DNA of 64,000 nucleotides from Verrucomicrobiales bacterium (lineage in GTDB: Bacteria; Verrucomicrobiota; Verrucomicrobiia; Verrucomicrobiales; SLCJ01): NCBI GenBank assembly GCA_024636835.1, contig JAGXGH010000127.1, positions 62,001 through 126,000 on the forward strand. Direction: 5' to 3'. Both the position numbers and the translations under genes were made by a program. Shown here piece by piece: positions 27,720-36,898 of the stretch. The notes beneath the pieces were generated by a model that searched no databases, was not told where the DNA came from, and was given only the letters and a program-made list of their open reading frames with translations. How positions within the stretch are numbered: position 1 is the first letter of the stretch; the number at the start of each line of letters is the position of its first letter.

Positions 27720-28850
27720 ATGAACTTTTTTTTCATCTCGCTCGGTGGGGCGGACGATCTTGTTATTTTGTCTGCAATTGAAGCCGCAAATAGAGGGCAT
27801 AAAGTCTCGCTTGCTGTATTATCTGGTATCAGCCGCAAACAACTCGAAGGCTCCACGCGCCATGGAAATGCAATCGCCAAATCAGGAATCGACTACCTGC
27901 CGCTCTTCAAGCCGGTGGAATTAACCAGTATCCCAGGTCGGATACTGAACCACAAACGCATCGTTTACCAACGCCTTCGCAAATATATCCAGCGGGAAAA
28001 AGCGGATTTTTGCCTCCTGAATGGCACGGAATTTCGAGATTCCCTACCCTATTTAAAAGTCATTCAAGATACAAAAGTCAGATACGGCACACTCGATCAC
28101 GGTGTTTTCAATAAGACTTGGCCAACTGATGGTGAGATAAAACAACTGATCCCCATTTACTGTAAAGCTGAAGCCAACTTCTTTGTATCAAACCGAAGCC
28201 TCGCTTTGGCTGAAACTCAATTCGGGGTGAATCTGGCATCCGCAAAAGTCGTTCACAATCCATTTTTAGTACCTTTCACTCGGGAATTCGAATGGCTTTC
28301 CGATAATGATCATCTACAGCTAGCCTGTGTTGCGCGATTACACCCAACAACCAAAGGACAAGACATATTGCTGCAAATCCTCAACCTGCCCGTATGGAGG
28401 AACCGAAAAATACATATCAACTTTTACGGATCTGGCGGAAATTCCGAATCCCTGCGTCGTGAAGCCGACCGGTTGGGAATCAACTCGGTCACCTTTCACG
28501 GATTTAGCAGTGACATCCCTTCGATTTGGAAAAAAAATCATGCGTTAATTCTGCCATCCCGTGAAGAAAATTTCCCCCTCGCCATGGTGGAAGCCAGCCT
28601 ATCAGGCAGGCCCTCTCTCGTCACAGATGTTGGAGGAATGGCGGAATTCATCAAAGAAGGCATGAACGGTTTCGTAGCCCCCGCACCAACGGTTCAGTTT
28701 GTCGCCGAAGCGATGGAACGACTATGGGAAAACCGTTCTTCGCTGGAAGAAATGGGGCGCCGTGCTCAAATTATAGCCCACAAGGAAATCCCAGAATCTC
28801 CGGAAAAAGTTTTCGTCGATCAATTGGAAAACATTGTCCGCAGCAAATGA
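27720..28850 (+). CDS. GT4 glycosyltransferase, copy A of a duplicated pair
   Basis: A 376-residue GT-B enzyme from the ATG at 27720; the longer frame from 27648 adds unrelated residues. It has VRYGTLDHGVFNKTWPTD, the hinge and donor region LQLACVARLHPTTKGQDILLQ, HGFSSDIPSIW, and the GT4 Glu motif LPSREENFPLAMVEA. It is a paralogue of the protein at 44425, which shares IDNGVFAANWPDD, GRLHPRHKGQDILLQ and PSRQENLPL. The sugar is not predictable. Confidence 0.86.
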   Translation: MNFFFISLGGADDLVILSAIEAANRGHKVSLAVLSGISRKQLEGSTRHGNAIAKSGIDYLPLFKPVELTSIPGRILNHKRIVYQRLRKYIQREKADFCLLNGTEFRDSLPYLKVIQDTKVRYGTLDHGVFNKTWPTDGEIKQLIPIYCKAEANFFVSNRSLALAETQFGVNLASAKVVHNPFLVPFTREFEWLSDNDHLQLACVARLHPTTKGQDILLQILNLPVWRNRKIHINFYGSGGNSESLRREADRLGINSVTFHGFSSDIPSIWKKNHALILPSREENFPLAMVEASLSGRPSLVTDVGGMAEFIKEGMNGFVAPAPTVQFVAEAMERLWENRSSLEEMGRRAQIIAHKEIPESPEKVFVDQLENIVRSK

Positions 28851-29003
28851 ATCTCAAAACCTTGGATAACACCAAGAATCCTCTTTTTGTTGTATCTTCA
28901 AGCCAGGCATTGGAAACTTTTTACCAAAAAGCCAGCAAGCACATCGCAGGCATTGTTTATATCTGCTACTCATTCTCAAAAAAACCAGTGAACGCAAATT
29001 GAT

Positions 29004-30221
29004 ATGTCAAACCGTCCCGTTCACGTCGCAGCGCTGTTCCGTCATTATCATCCCATCCTCACCGGCTCGGGTGAGCGCTTTCGCCGTTACGCACCCGAAC
29101 TCGCACGGCAAAATATATCCATCGACATCCACACGAGCGAGGTCGAAGGATCACCGCATCATGAAAGCGGTCCGCCAACCATCTATAGACACCCTACGGG
29201 AAATACCAGCACATCCAGGATGGATGTGGCATTACTCAATGCTGCCCGCTTAAAATATGCCCAATCATCTGATGTTCCCAAGGTGCTTCAGGTGATTTCC
29301 TGCTCGCCTCCTTTTCTACTTCAAATCCTTCGGTGGAAGATTACTAGTAAACTCCGCGTCGTATTTGTCGGAACCATGGTTGAGCCGGCGAGATCTCCCA
29401 AGGGGCTTCTTGAGAAGTTCAAGAACTATTGCAATGGAGTCCTTTTCTGTAACTGTGTAGACCATATCATCGCCAGTAGCTCTACCATGGCGCAAGGCTT
29501 TCTCAGCGAGAAAGTTACAATGAATGAAATCACTGTGATCCCCAATGGAGTAGATACGAAACGTTTCTCTCCCGTGAAACACCCGACCGAAAAGCTCGCT
29601 CTACGCGAAAAATTGGGCATCCCCTGTACGACCCGGGTGACCCTTTTCGTTGGAAACTTAATCGCAAGAAAAGGCATCGACAAACTGCTGGAAGCATGGG
29701 CCTTAATGACAAAAAGCCCGAAGCACGCCCAAGACCTCCTGGTGGTAATCGGTCCTCGGGAGAGACCCACCTTTGTCGGCCATGGTCAGCAACAAGCACT
29801 CCATGATTTCCATGACAAGCTCGATGCCGCTGTATCAAAAATTCCAAAGCAAAATATTAAGTTCTTCGATCCCGTTGAGAATATTGAGGATTTTTTCAAC
29901 GCCGCCGATCTCTTCGCTTTTCCATCCTTGAAGGAGGGTATGGGCAACGTGATTATGGAAGCCATGGCCTGCGGACTCCCAGTGGCAACCACACCATTCT
30001 ATGGATTTCCAAAAACCGAATTTGGTCGGGAAGGATCCGAGCATTTAAAACTCGACTTCGATCCTGAAATCATGGCCCAACAACTCTCGGATGCTTTACT
30101 CGATCCAGATCGGCTGACTCGTATAGGTAGCAACGCACGTAGCTGGACGGTAAAACATCTTGGAATCGAGGCGACACTCGATCAATTCGCCGAGGTATAT
30201 CATAAGCTCGCTGAGGATTAA
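29004..30221 (+). CDS. GT4 glycosyltransferase, first of a pair flanking the acyltransferase
   Basis: A 405-residue GT-B protein. The N-terminus has AALFRHYHPILTGSGERFRRYAP; later come VFVGTMVEP, ITVIPNGVDTKRFSP, RVTLFVGNLIARKGI and the donor-site region FPSLKEGMGNVIMEAMACGLP. It is a close paralogue of the protein at 32216, with matching segments across the whole length. Between the two lies an inverted acyltransferase gene. It is preceded by a 153-bp gap that has no clear gene. Confidence 0.87.
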   Translation: MSNRPVHVAALFRHYHPILTGSGERFRRYAPELARQNISIDIHTSEVEGSPHHESGPPTIYRHPTGNTSTSRMDVALLNAARLKYAQSSDVPKVLQVISCSPPFLLQILRWKITSKLRVVFVGTMVEPARSPKGLLEKFKNYCNGVLFCNCVDHIIASSSTMAQGFLSEKVTMNEITVIPNGVDTKRFSPVKHPTEKLALREKLGIPCTTRVTLFVGNLIARKGIDKLLEAWALMTKSPKHAQDLLVVIGPRERPTFVGHGQQQALHDFHDKLDAAVSKIPKQNIKFFDPVENIEDFFNAADLFAFPSLKEGMGNVIMEAMACGLPVATTPFYGFPKTEFGREGSEHLKLDFDPEIMAQQLSDALLDPDRLTRIGSNARSWTVKHLGIEATLDQFAEVYHKLAED

Positions 30222-30250
30222 TAAGTAAACCCCAGAGCGCGTGGTGGGTT

Positions 30251-32140
30251 TCACTCCTCCAAACCCAAACTTTGATCAAAAATCTCGGACAACACGTCTG
30301 ATACTAAAACTTCAGCACCACTATCGTTCAGATGATGGTAGTCGGAGTAGAGAAATTTTCCATCTCCGATAACCCTCACCTTTCCATCAGCATCGATAAA
30401 TGCTTTATATGGATCGACAAAGGTCACATTTGAAAGATTCATCCCCTCAAGTTCCTCTTTGATCAACCGGTTCGCCTCATTCGCTCCGACCAACTCATCA
30501 AAGCGAACCTTTCCGAGTGAGAAAAACTGAGCAATGGCATATTTCCTCATAGCTTTATGATATTCAGCAGGGAGTTGAATCATCGGAACTTGACCAACAA
30601 TAACCACTTGGTCCGAACGTTTGGAGATATTTTGAATTTTCGCTTGGAACACGCTCTCAAAGTCCGTCTGCTCCATCTCTGCGCTCCACCAACCCGCGAC
30701 TATTGATAATTTAGGCGAAATTTTATTGAATTCATCAAACCGAAGTTTGTTTAGGGTTACAGCATCAGGCACTTCGGGAACGGCCTCAGTCGTGGTGATA
30801 CCGGAGCCAGACGTAGCTAAAGAAAGACCGCTCACCCCGCGACGTTGCGCATACTCGGCGATCCCTCCACACAAGACCCGTGCGTGTGATGAGCCAATGA
30901 CACAAATATCAGGATCGCCTGACACCGCGGCACCAAACTCGACCGTAGCTTTCGTTTTCAATGCATCCCCTGCCTCATATTGATATCCTCGGCTTATTGA
31001 CTCGATTGAACTGATATCGCCAAGCTTTGCAAGTAATGGGGATTCACGCAGAAACACCAGAGGAGAAAAGGCCGCCACGAGAACGGTGGTGATCCCCAGA
31101 GCCAATCCCGTCGTTAGCGTTGATCGGTGACGCAGAGTCGACTCGACGAAGTGATAACTCAGAATAGCCAAACTCAGCATAGCTACCAAAACCCAAACCA
31201 AATTCTCATGCACACTCAGATATCTGGAAAAGACAATCACGGGCCAGTGCCAAAGATAGAGTGAATAGGAGATTTTCCCCACGTAGATCACAGGCGGTAA
31301 AGACAGCATCGAGCGGACAAGACTCTTTTGCTTGCCGAAGGCGAGGACAAGCGCAGTCCCAAGGCATGGGACCAAGGGTATGAAACCAGGGAAACCCAAT
31401 CCCTCATCGAGAAAAAAGAGAGAACCAACAATCATTCCGAGGCCTATGGTTTGCCCCGCATAGGCGACGCTGGCATTTGTTGATAGAGTAATTCCTTTAG
31501 GAAAATAGACGGCCAGCAAAGATCCAATCATCAACTCCCACATCCGCGTTGGCAGCATAAAGAAGGCGATGCCACGGTGGTGCTCTGTCGCATAAATACA
31601 TAAGCCAAGACTGATGATAAGAACAACCGCGATGGATACAACCCTTGCCAACTTCAATTTACGAATGACCAACAAAAAGACGGGCAGGAACAAATAGAAC
31701 TGTTCCTCCAAGGACAGCGTCCAAACGTGAAGCAATGCGATGTTCTCAGACGGCCCTGCCCAATAGCCCTTGGTCGTCTTCCACAAGAGGATATTTTCGA
31801 AAGACAATAATGCGGCAATAGCCTGCCAGAGCAATGCACTTCTCTCGGGATCGACTTGGACTAACGACCCGACAATGACCACCCCTGCAACCATCACGAT
31901 CAGCGCGGGATACAAGCGAAAGAACCGCCGCAACCAAAACCGCTTGAGTGAAAATGTCCCAGTATCAATTTGCCGACAGATAATTGCCGTGATCAAATAA
32001 CCGGAAAGAACAAAAAATACGTCGACACCAAGAAAGCCACCCGGCAGCCATTGCGGGTTCAAGTGAAATACAACCACTCCAATCACCGCGACAGCCCGCA
32101 AGCCATCTATTTCGGGGCGATATTCCAGAATTCGACTCAT
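30251..32140 (-). CDS. Acyltransferase-3 (OafA-like) with C-terminal SGNH domain
   Basis: From the ATG at 32140, preceded by a strong GGAGGA, the product is 629 residues. The first ~350 residues are an integral membrane acyltransferase-3 domain (YRPEIDGLRAVAVIGVVVFH at the start; GVDVFFVLSGYLI after it), with about ten membrane segments. The C-terminal part is a periplasmic SGNH-type domain with VIGSSHAR (block I) and the late SDYHHLN motif holding Asp and His. Such proteins O-acetylate surface glycans. It is the only - strand gene besides the FkbM gene within the + strand cluster. Confidence 0.92.
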   Translation of the reverse strand: MSRILEYRPEIDGLRAVAVIGVVVFHLNPQWLPGGFLGVDVFFVLSGYLITAIICRQIDTGTFSLKRFWLRRFFRLYPALIVMVAGVVIVGSLVQVDPERSALLWQAIAALLSFENILLWKTTKGYWAGPSENIALLHVWTLSLEEQFYLFLPVFLLVIRKLKLARVVSIAVVLIISLGLCIYATEHHRGIAFFMLPTRMWELMIGSLLAVYFPKGITLSTNASVAYAGQTIGLGMIVGSLFFLDEGLGFPGFIPLVPCLGTALVLAFGKQKSLVRSMLSLPPVIYVGKISYSLYLWHWPVIVFSRYLSVHENLVWVLVAMLSLAILSYHFVESTLRHRSTLTTGLALGITTVLVAAFSPLVFLRESPLLAKLGDISSIESISRGYQYEAGDALKTKATVEFGAAVSGDPDICVIGSSHARVLCGGIAEYAQRRGVSGLSLATSGSGITTTEAVPEVPDAVTLNKLRFDEFNKISPKLSIVAGWWSAEMEQTDFESVFQAKIQNISKRSDQVVIVGQVPMIQLPAEYHKAMRKYAIAQFFSLGKVRFDELVGANEANRLIKEELEGMNLSNVTFVDPYKAFIDADGKVRVIGDGKFLYSDYHHLNDSGAEVLVSDVLSEIFDQSLGLEE

Positions 32141-32215
32141 GATGCTCCTCCATGCACGAAAAGACACCTAACTGCAAGGCAAGGATTGCGCTCAGGTTCT
32201 CCTAATCAGAAACAA

Positions 32216-33475
32216 ATGAGCCCTTATGATCTAACCGTAATGCATCACTCTTCTCATCCCCTCGCAAACCCTGTGATCGCAGTCCATGCGATCTTTCGTC
32301 ACTATCACCCGGTTCTCACTGGAGTTGGGGAGCGCTTTCGACGCTACGCACCCGGACTTCTCAATCGTGGAGTAGAGCTCATTGTCGAGACAGGTCTGAC
32401 CGCTGACAGCTCCGATTCACTGCGCTCAGATCCGCTCGTTAATCGCCATCCCACAGAAAGCATCTCAGCACAGCAAATTGATTTGGACATTTTGCATGGA
32501 GCACTTGGCAGAATTGATCCCACCAAACCATCTCCCTTTCTCTGGCAAGCTTCAACGGGGTCGATACAATTTCTGCGAGCCCTGCGCTCGGCAAAACGGC
32601 AGACCAAGGCAAAAGCACTCTACGTGGGAACCATGGTCGAACCGCGATCAGTGGAAATATCGATAATCCGAAGAGTGAAGCGTGCCGCCAATGACTGGCT
32701 CTTCCGCAACACCTACGATCATTTCATTGCGAGCGGCACTATCATGGCAGAGATCTTCGAACAACGTGGGATCCCTCCCCAGCGGATCTCTGTGATTCCC
32801 AGCGGCGTTGACACACAAAGGTTCTGTCCCGTGTCATCCGAGGAGAAACTTCAGATTCGTTCCGGTCTCGGCTTACCACCACACGCAAGAGTTCTGCTCT
32901 TCGTCGGTGGCATCGTTCCGCGAAAGGGCGTAATCCAACTGATCCACGCCTGGAAACAGCATCTCGCAAATTCACCGCATCAGGATGACGTCCTCGTCCT
33001 CATCGGCCCCAGAGAACGGCAGACTTTTGTCACAGAAGAGCAACAGAATGAACTTTCATGCTTTCAAAAGGAGATCGACGTTGCTACCGCCACCATCGCA
33101 CCGCAAAACATCCGATTTATCGAATCCATGGATCAGATAGAAAAGGCTTACCAAGCCGCAGATCTGTTCGCTTTCCCCTCAGAGAAAGAAGGGATGCCAA
33201 ACGCGGTCATGGAGGCGATGGCCTGTGGCCTCCCCGTCCTCACATCGAAGTTCATCGGATTCCCCAAGACCGAGTTTGGTAGCGCGGGTAACGAGTTTGA
33301 ATTCTTGCCTTTATCCACGCACGAAATGGCAATAAAGATAGGATCACTGTTCAACGACACGGACAATTCTATACAACTGGGTCACAAGGCTCGGGAATGG
33401 GCAAAAAAAAACCTCGATCTGCAAGTCACACTTGATCGCTACGCGGAAGTCTACCACCATCTGGCCATTCCATGA
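32216..33475 (+). CDS. GT4 glycosyltransferase, second of the pair
   Basis: From the ATG at 32216 the product is 419 residues; an ATG at 32240 is also possible, while the longer frame would overlap the divergent acyltransferase start. It shares AIFRHYHPVLTGVGERFRRYAP, YVGTMVEPRS, ISVIPSGVDTQRFCP, RVLLFVGGIVPRKG and FPSEKEGMPNAVMEAMACG with the protein at 29004. Its stop overlaps the next gene's start as ATGA, so the two are translationally coupled. Confidence 0.86.
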   Translation: MSPYDLTVMHHSSHPLANPVIAVHAIFRHYHPVLTGVGERFRRYAPGLLNRGVELIVETGLTADSSDSLRSDPLVNRHPTESISAQQIDLDILHGALGRIDPTKPSPFLWQASTGSIQFLRALRSAKRQTKAKALYVGTMVEPRSVEISIIRRVKRAANDWLFRNTYDHFIASGTIMAEIFEQRGIPPQRISVIPSGVDTQRFCPVSSEEKLQIRSGLGLPPHARVLLFVGGIVPRKGVIQLIHAWKQHLANSPHQDDVLVLIGPRERQTFVTEEQQNELSCFQKEIDVATATIAPQNIRFIESMDQIEKAYQAADLFAFPSEKEGMPNAVMEAMACGLPVLTSKFIGFPKTEFGSAGNEFEFLPLSTHEMAIKIGSLFNDTDNSIQLGHKAREWAKKNLDLQVTLDRYAEVYHHLAIP

Positions 33476-34671
33476 TTTTCGGATTCCTCGCCAAAGCCTG
33501 TATCTTCTGCACCATTCTCGGACTGCTCATGGTGCCGGTGTATTGTTACATCATCTACCCTCTTCTGCTCGCCGTGCTGCCAAGAGGCCGATATGCAGAT
33601 CCACCCATGCCACAGCCCGGCGAGCCTCAGCCCATGGTCTCGGTGATTATCGCGGCGTTTAATGAAGACCAGCACATCGCTCAACGAATACAGAATTGTT
33701 TGGGTTCCTCCTACCCAGCAGATCGACTGGAAGTGCTCGTGGGATCAGACGGCTCCGACGACGAAACCAACAAAATCCTCTCGAGCTTCAAGGACCCGCG
33801 CGTGCGCGCATTTCCTTTTACCGAACGCCGAGGAAAAGTGAGCGTCCTCAATGACTTGGCCCGCGAGGCGACTGGCGAAATCCTCGTTTTCAGTGACGCC
33901 AATACCGCATTCAACGACGATAACATTGCCTGTTTGGTTCAGCGATTTAACGCCCGGGAAGTCGCCTGCGTTTGCGGAAAGCTGGTCTTTGTCGATCCGG
34001 AAACCGGCACACCGCCCAACAATGAGGGTGCTTATTGGAAACTCGAAACCTTCCTAAAAACAGCGGAAGGAAGTCGAGGAGCACTGTTGGGAGCGAATGG
34101 CGCGAACTTCGCCATTCGTGCCAGTTACTTTATTGAGTGTCCGATAAATACCTTGGTTGAAGACTTTCTCATGCCGATGCTGGTGCTCAAGCAAGGTGGA
34201 AAAGTCGTCTATGCCCCAGAGGCGCTGGCAACGGAGGACTCCGCACCCTCCACCAAAGACGAATTTCGACGCCGTGTAAGAATCGGAGCGGGGGCTTTCC
34301 AATCGTTGACTCAGCTTTGGCCCCTACTATCTCCCAGCCGCGGCTTCGCCGCATTCGCCTTTTTCTCACACAAAGTATTACGTTGGCTCACGCCATTCCT
34401 CGTACTTGGAGCTTTCTTGATCACTCTCACGATGTCTTTCCTTTGCGGCGGAATTTTTTGGGGCGCGCTCCTTTTGCAGCTGGGCTTACTTGGACTAATC
34501 GTCATTGGCTGGTTCGCCGAAAAATTTCGACTTCGCATTGGTCTTTTGGGATTACCCTTCTACTTCTTTAGCATGAATGCAGCACTATTCGTAGGCTTCT
34601 TCCGATGGGTGGGTTCGGCGCAGAAAGTAACCTGGACGCGCACACCACGAGCCACTGCGAAAATCTCATGA
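33472..34671 (+). CDS. Membrane-bound GT2 glycosyltransferase
   Basis: A 399-residue processive-type GT2: an N-terminal membrane segment, a cytoplasmic GT-A domain with VSVIIAAFNEDQHI (about residue 57), VLVGSDGSDDETN, FSDANTAF (DxD-like) and the acceptor-site VEDFLMP, then three or four C-terminal membrane segments. This topology matches enzymes that make or lengthen surface glycans at the membrane. It overlaps both neighbours by ATGA, giving a three-gene coupled run. Confidence 0.88.
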   Translation: MIFGFLAKACIFCTILGLLMVPVYCYIIYPLLLAVLPRGRYADPPMPQPGEPQPMVSVIIAAFNEDQHIAQRIQNCLGSSYPADRLEVLVGSDGSDDETNKILSSFKDPRVRAFPFTERRGKVSVLNDLAREATGEILVFSDANTAFNDDNIACLVQRFNAREVACVCGKLVFVDPETGTPPNNEGAYWKLETFLKTAEGSRGALLGANGANFAIRASYFIECPINTLVEDFLMPMLVLKQGGKVVYAPEALATEDSAPSTKDEFRRRVRIGAGAFQSLTQLWPLLSPSRGFAAFAFFSHKVLRWLTPFLVLGAFLITLTMSFLCGGIFWGALLLQLGLLGLIVIGWFAEKFRLRIGLLGLPFYFFSMNAALFVGFFRWVGSAQKVTWTRTPRATAKIS

Positions 34672-35597
34672 CGTCGCCAACTCCACAGATCGACCTCGAA
34701 ATCAGGATCTACGGAATGCGAAGATCCGGCAATCATGCGATCATTCAATGGATCCTCGCACAATCCGAAGGAGTCACCGAGTTCTTTAACGACGCCAGCC
34801 CGGAGGCACCCTATGCGAAAACACCAGTTTACGGTAATTGGGAATCTCCCAAGTCTCCCTCTCATATTACTCTCTCTGTGGTGTCCTACGAAGACCGAAG
34901 TTTCGAGATACTTCGCGCGTGCGAGAAAAAATTCGTTCAACAGAGAACACCCGCGCAAAAAATAGAACTCCTCATTGTGCGGGATCCGTTCAACATGTTC
35001 GCAAGTAGACTCCATTCACCCTATATCAAAGCATGGAGACCTGCCTATATCTGCGGACTAACCGCCCCACAACTAGCTGAAGACTATATCGAGGCATACC
35101 TCTGCCAACACTTTCCGAAAGATCCCCTTAAGCGATTGATTACGGCTAACTTCAACCAATGGATGACAGACTCCTCTTATCGCAAATGTCTGGCGGATTC
35201 TTTGAACCTGCCATTCTCCGATAAAGGAATGGAAAAACTCTCGCATTACGGAGGAGGCAGTTCGTTCGATGGCAAGTCAGGACAACCCAACCGAATGGTC
35301 TTCGATGAGCGCTGGCGGCAATACATGGATAATAGAACCTTTGTTTCTCAACTCCGTCGGAAAACGTTTCTGACGTTTACAAAAAAGGCATTTCCAAAGA
35401 TCAACACCGCAATTCAAACAATTTTCCCATCCAGTGATTTACCACCCGATGAACCCATCGAACTCAATCGAATACTCCTCACACCGTTGATCACCTGGTT
35501 AAGAACTCAGGCTCTTGTCGTTAGACTCTACAGATTTTTTCAATTCAAGTCACGACATCCAAAGACAATTGTCATTGATTCAGCACCACTAGCATAA
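34668..35597 (+). CDS. Sulfotransferase-like P-loop protein
   Basis: From the ATG at 34668 (ATGA overlap with the GT2 gene) the product is 309 residues. It starts with a loop, RIYGMRRSGNHAIIQW, which resembles the phosphosulfate-binding loop of a sulfotransferase variant family, and has LLIVRDPFNMFASRLH near residue 105, like the 3'-phosphate-binding motif. It is less typical than the other two sulfotransferases here, so a related P-loop function is possible. The codon use is more AT-rich than upstream. The next start overlaps its stop region. Confidence 0.62.
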   Translation: MTSPTPQIDLEIRIYGMRRSGNHAIIQWILAQSEGVTEFFNDASPEAPYAKTPVYGNWESPKSPSHITLSVVSYEDRSFEILRACEKKFVQQRTPAQKIELLIVRDPFNMFASRLHSPYIKAWRPAYICGLTAPQLAEDYIEAYLCQHFPKDPLKRLITANFNQWMTDSSYRKCLADSLNLPFSDKGMEKLSHYGGGSSFDGKSGQPNRMVFDERWRQYMDNRTFVSQLRRKTFLTFTKKAFPKINTAIQTIFPSSDLPPDEPIELNRILLTPLITWLRTQALVVRLYRFFQFKSRHPKTIVIDSAPLA

Positions 35598-36787
35598 TGC
35601 GTGTTCATGTTTTAAGCCCGAACTATAGCCAACTGAGACCCACGCCTGGTCACTGGCTGCCGCATGTATTCGCTAAGCATCATCTGGAAAAACTCGAAAT
35701 CGACATTCGTTTTTTCAGAACCGAGGAAAAACAACTGACAGATTGTGACATTCTCATTGTTTCGAGTTTTCGTCTTGCACCACTTAACAGTATCGGCCAC
35801 GACAAAACCAGTAGAGAGAATACACTCAAAAAACTTGAAGAATGGGGAAAGAAAGCCACGCTCATATGGTCGGATGAATCCGACAGCTCAGGCACCACTC
35901 AATTCGAAGTTTTGCCCTATGTATCCGCCTACTGGAAGAAGCAACTTCTTAAGAATCGCACTCTCTATCAGAAGAATTTTGTATCAGGGCGAACCCATTT
36001 TGATTATTGGGCAAATCATTTTAATTTTCGAGACACCACGGGATACGTCCTTGCGGAGGATTGGGAAAAAGCTGCTTTCGCTAACAAACGCGATCAAGGC
36101 GAAAGTTCTGACTATCAACTCCCTCATCCTCTAGACTTAAACTACATAGATAGAGTTTTTCCATCCTGGACGCTGGCATACCATGACTGGAGAAGAGGTA
36201 GTGTCTTGGATAAAATCAAATTTCAAATTACGGACAAAATTCGTGGGGCCATGCACTTGGGCTTTGCTCCTCCGTTTCTGCCCCCCCACTGCAAAGACCG
36301 CAGTATTGATATAACCGCAATGTTTGGGGCCAGCGATAATCGTATTTGCGGCCAGGCAAGACGCATGGCAGTGTCTCTACTCAATCACTCACCCTTAACA
36401 TTAGCCTCCTCTACCCAGCGTATACCCATCGATAAATATATCCGGACTATATGCGACACAAAGATCAACCTCAGCCTATTCGGCCAAGGGGAGATTTGCT
36501 ATCGAGATTTCGAAACATTCTGTGCAGGTGCCGCCTTGGTAATGACTGACATGTCGCACTTGGAGTGCTATCCAGATATCTACCTGCCAAACGAAACCTA
36601 CGCGCCAATCCGTTGGGATTTCTCAGACATGATCGAGGTAATCTCTTCGCTCCTCTCAGACAACGAACGGCGACAATATATAGCAAATAATGGGCAAAAA
36701 GAATACTTAAAAGCTTGGTCTGATGAAGGAATGCATCAATTTGCTCAACGATTAAAACGTCTACTCCAGTCCGCCATACAGGAATGA
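35597..36787 (+). CDS. Glycosyltransferase-like protein (CgeB/GT1-type)
   Basis: A 396-residue protein whose C-terminal part resembles CgeB-type glycosyltransferases: ICDTKINLSLFGQGEICYRD followed by FETFCAGAALVMTD and a late DNERRQYIANNGQ. The N-terminal domain (MRVHVLSPNYSQLRP) looks like a GT-B half but has no diagnostic motif. AT content is visibly higher than in the flanking cluster. The sugar is unknown. It directly abuts the sulfotransferase-like gene. Confidence 0.6.
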   Translation: MRVHVLSPNYSQLRPTPGHWLPHVFAKHHLEKLEIDIRFFRTEEKQLTDCDILIVSSFRLAPLNSIGHDKTSRENTLKKLEEWGKKATLIWSDESDSSGTTQFEVLPYVSAYWKKQLLKNRTLYQKNFVSGRTHFDYWANHFNFRDTTGYVLAEDWEKAAFANKRDQGESSDYQLPHPLDLNYIDRVFPSWTLAYHDWRRGSVLDKIKFQITDKIRGAMHLGFAPPFLPPHCKDRSIDITAMFGASDNRICGQARRMAVSLLNHSPLTLASSTQRIPIDKYIRTICDTKINLSLFGQGEICYRDFETFCAGAALVMTDMSHLECYPDIYLPNETYAPIRWDFSDMIEVISSLLSDNERRQYIANNGQKEYLKAWSDEGMHQFAQRLKRLLQSAIQE

Positions 36788-36898
36788 TCGATACGTATTC
36801 GTTCTTTCGCCATTGCCAAACCATCACTCCAACGAAGTATTGAGTTGGATGCAACAGAAAGCCGAGAATCCATCCGCGTTTCACTGCCCCACTTTTTC

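Noticed and set aside
28724-29002. 92-codon + strand frame between two GT4 genes
   Set aside because: It overlaps the end of the upstream GT4 gene in another frame and shows no signal, domain or good ribosome-binding site.
30227-30251. AAACCC/GGGTTT inverted repeat as a terminator between convergent genes
   Set aside because: The stem is only 6 bp with a 13-base loop and no T-run, too weak to call.
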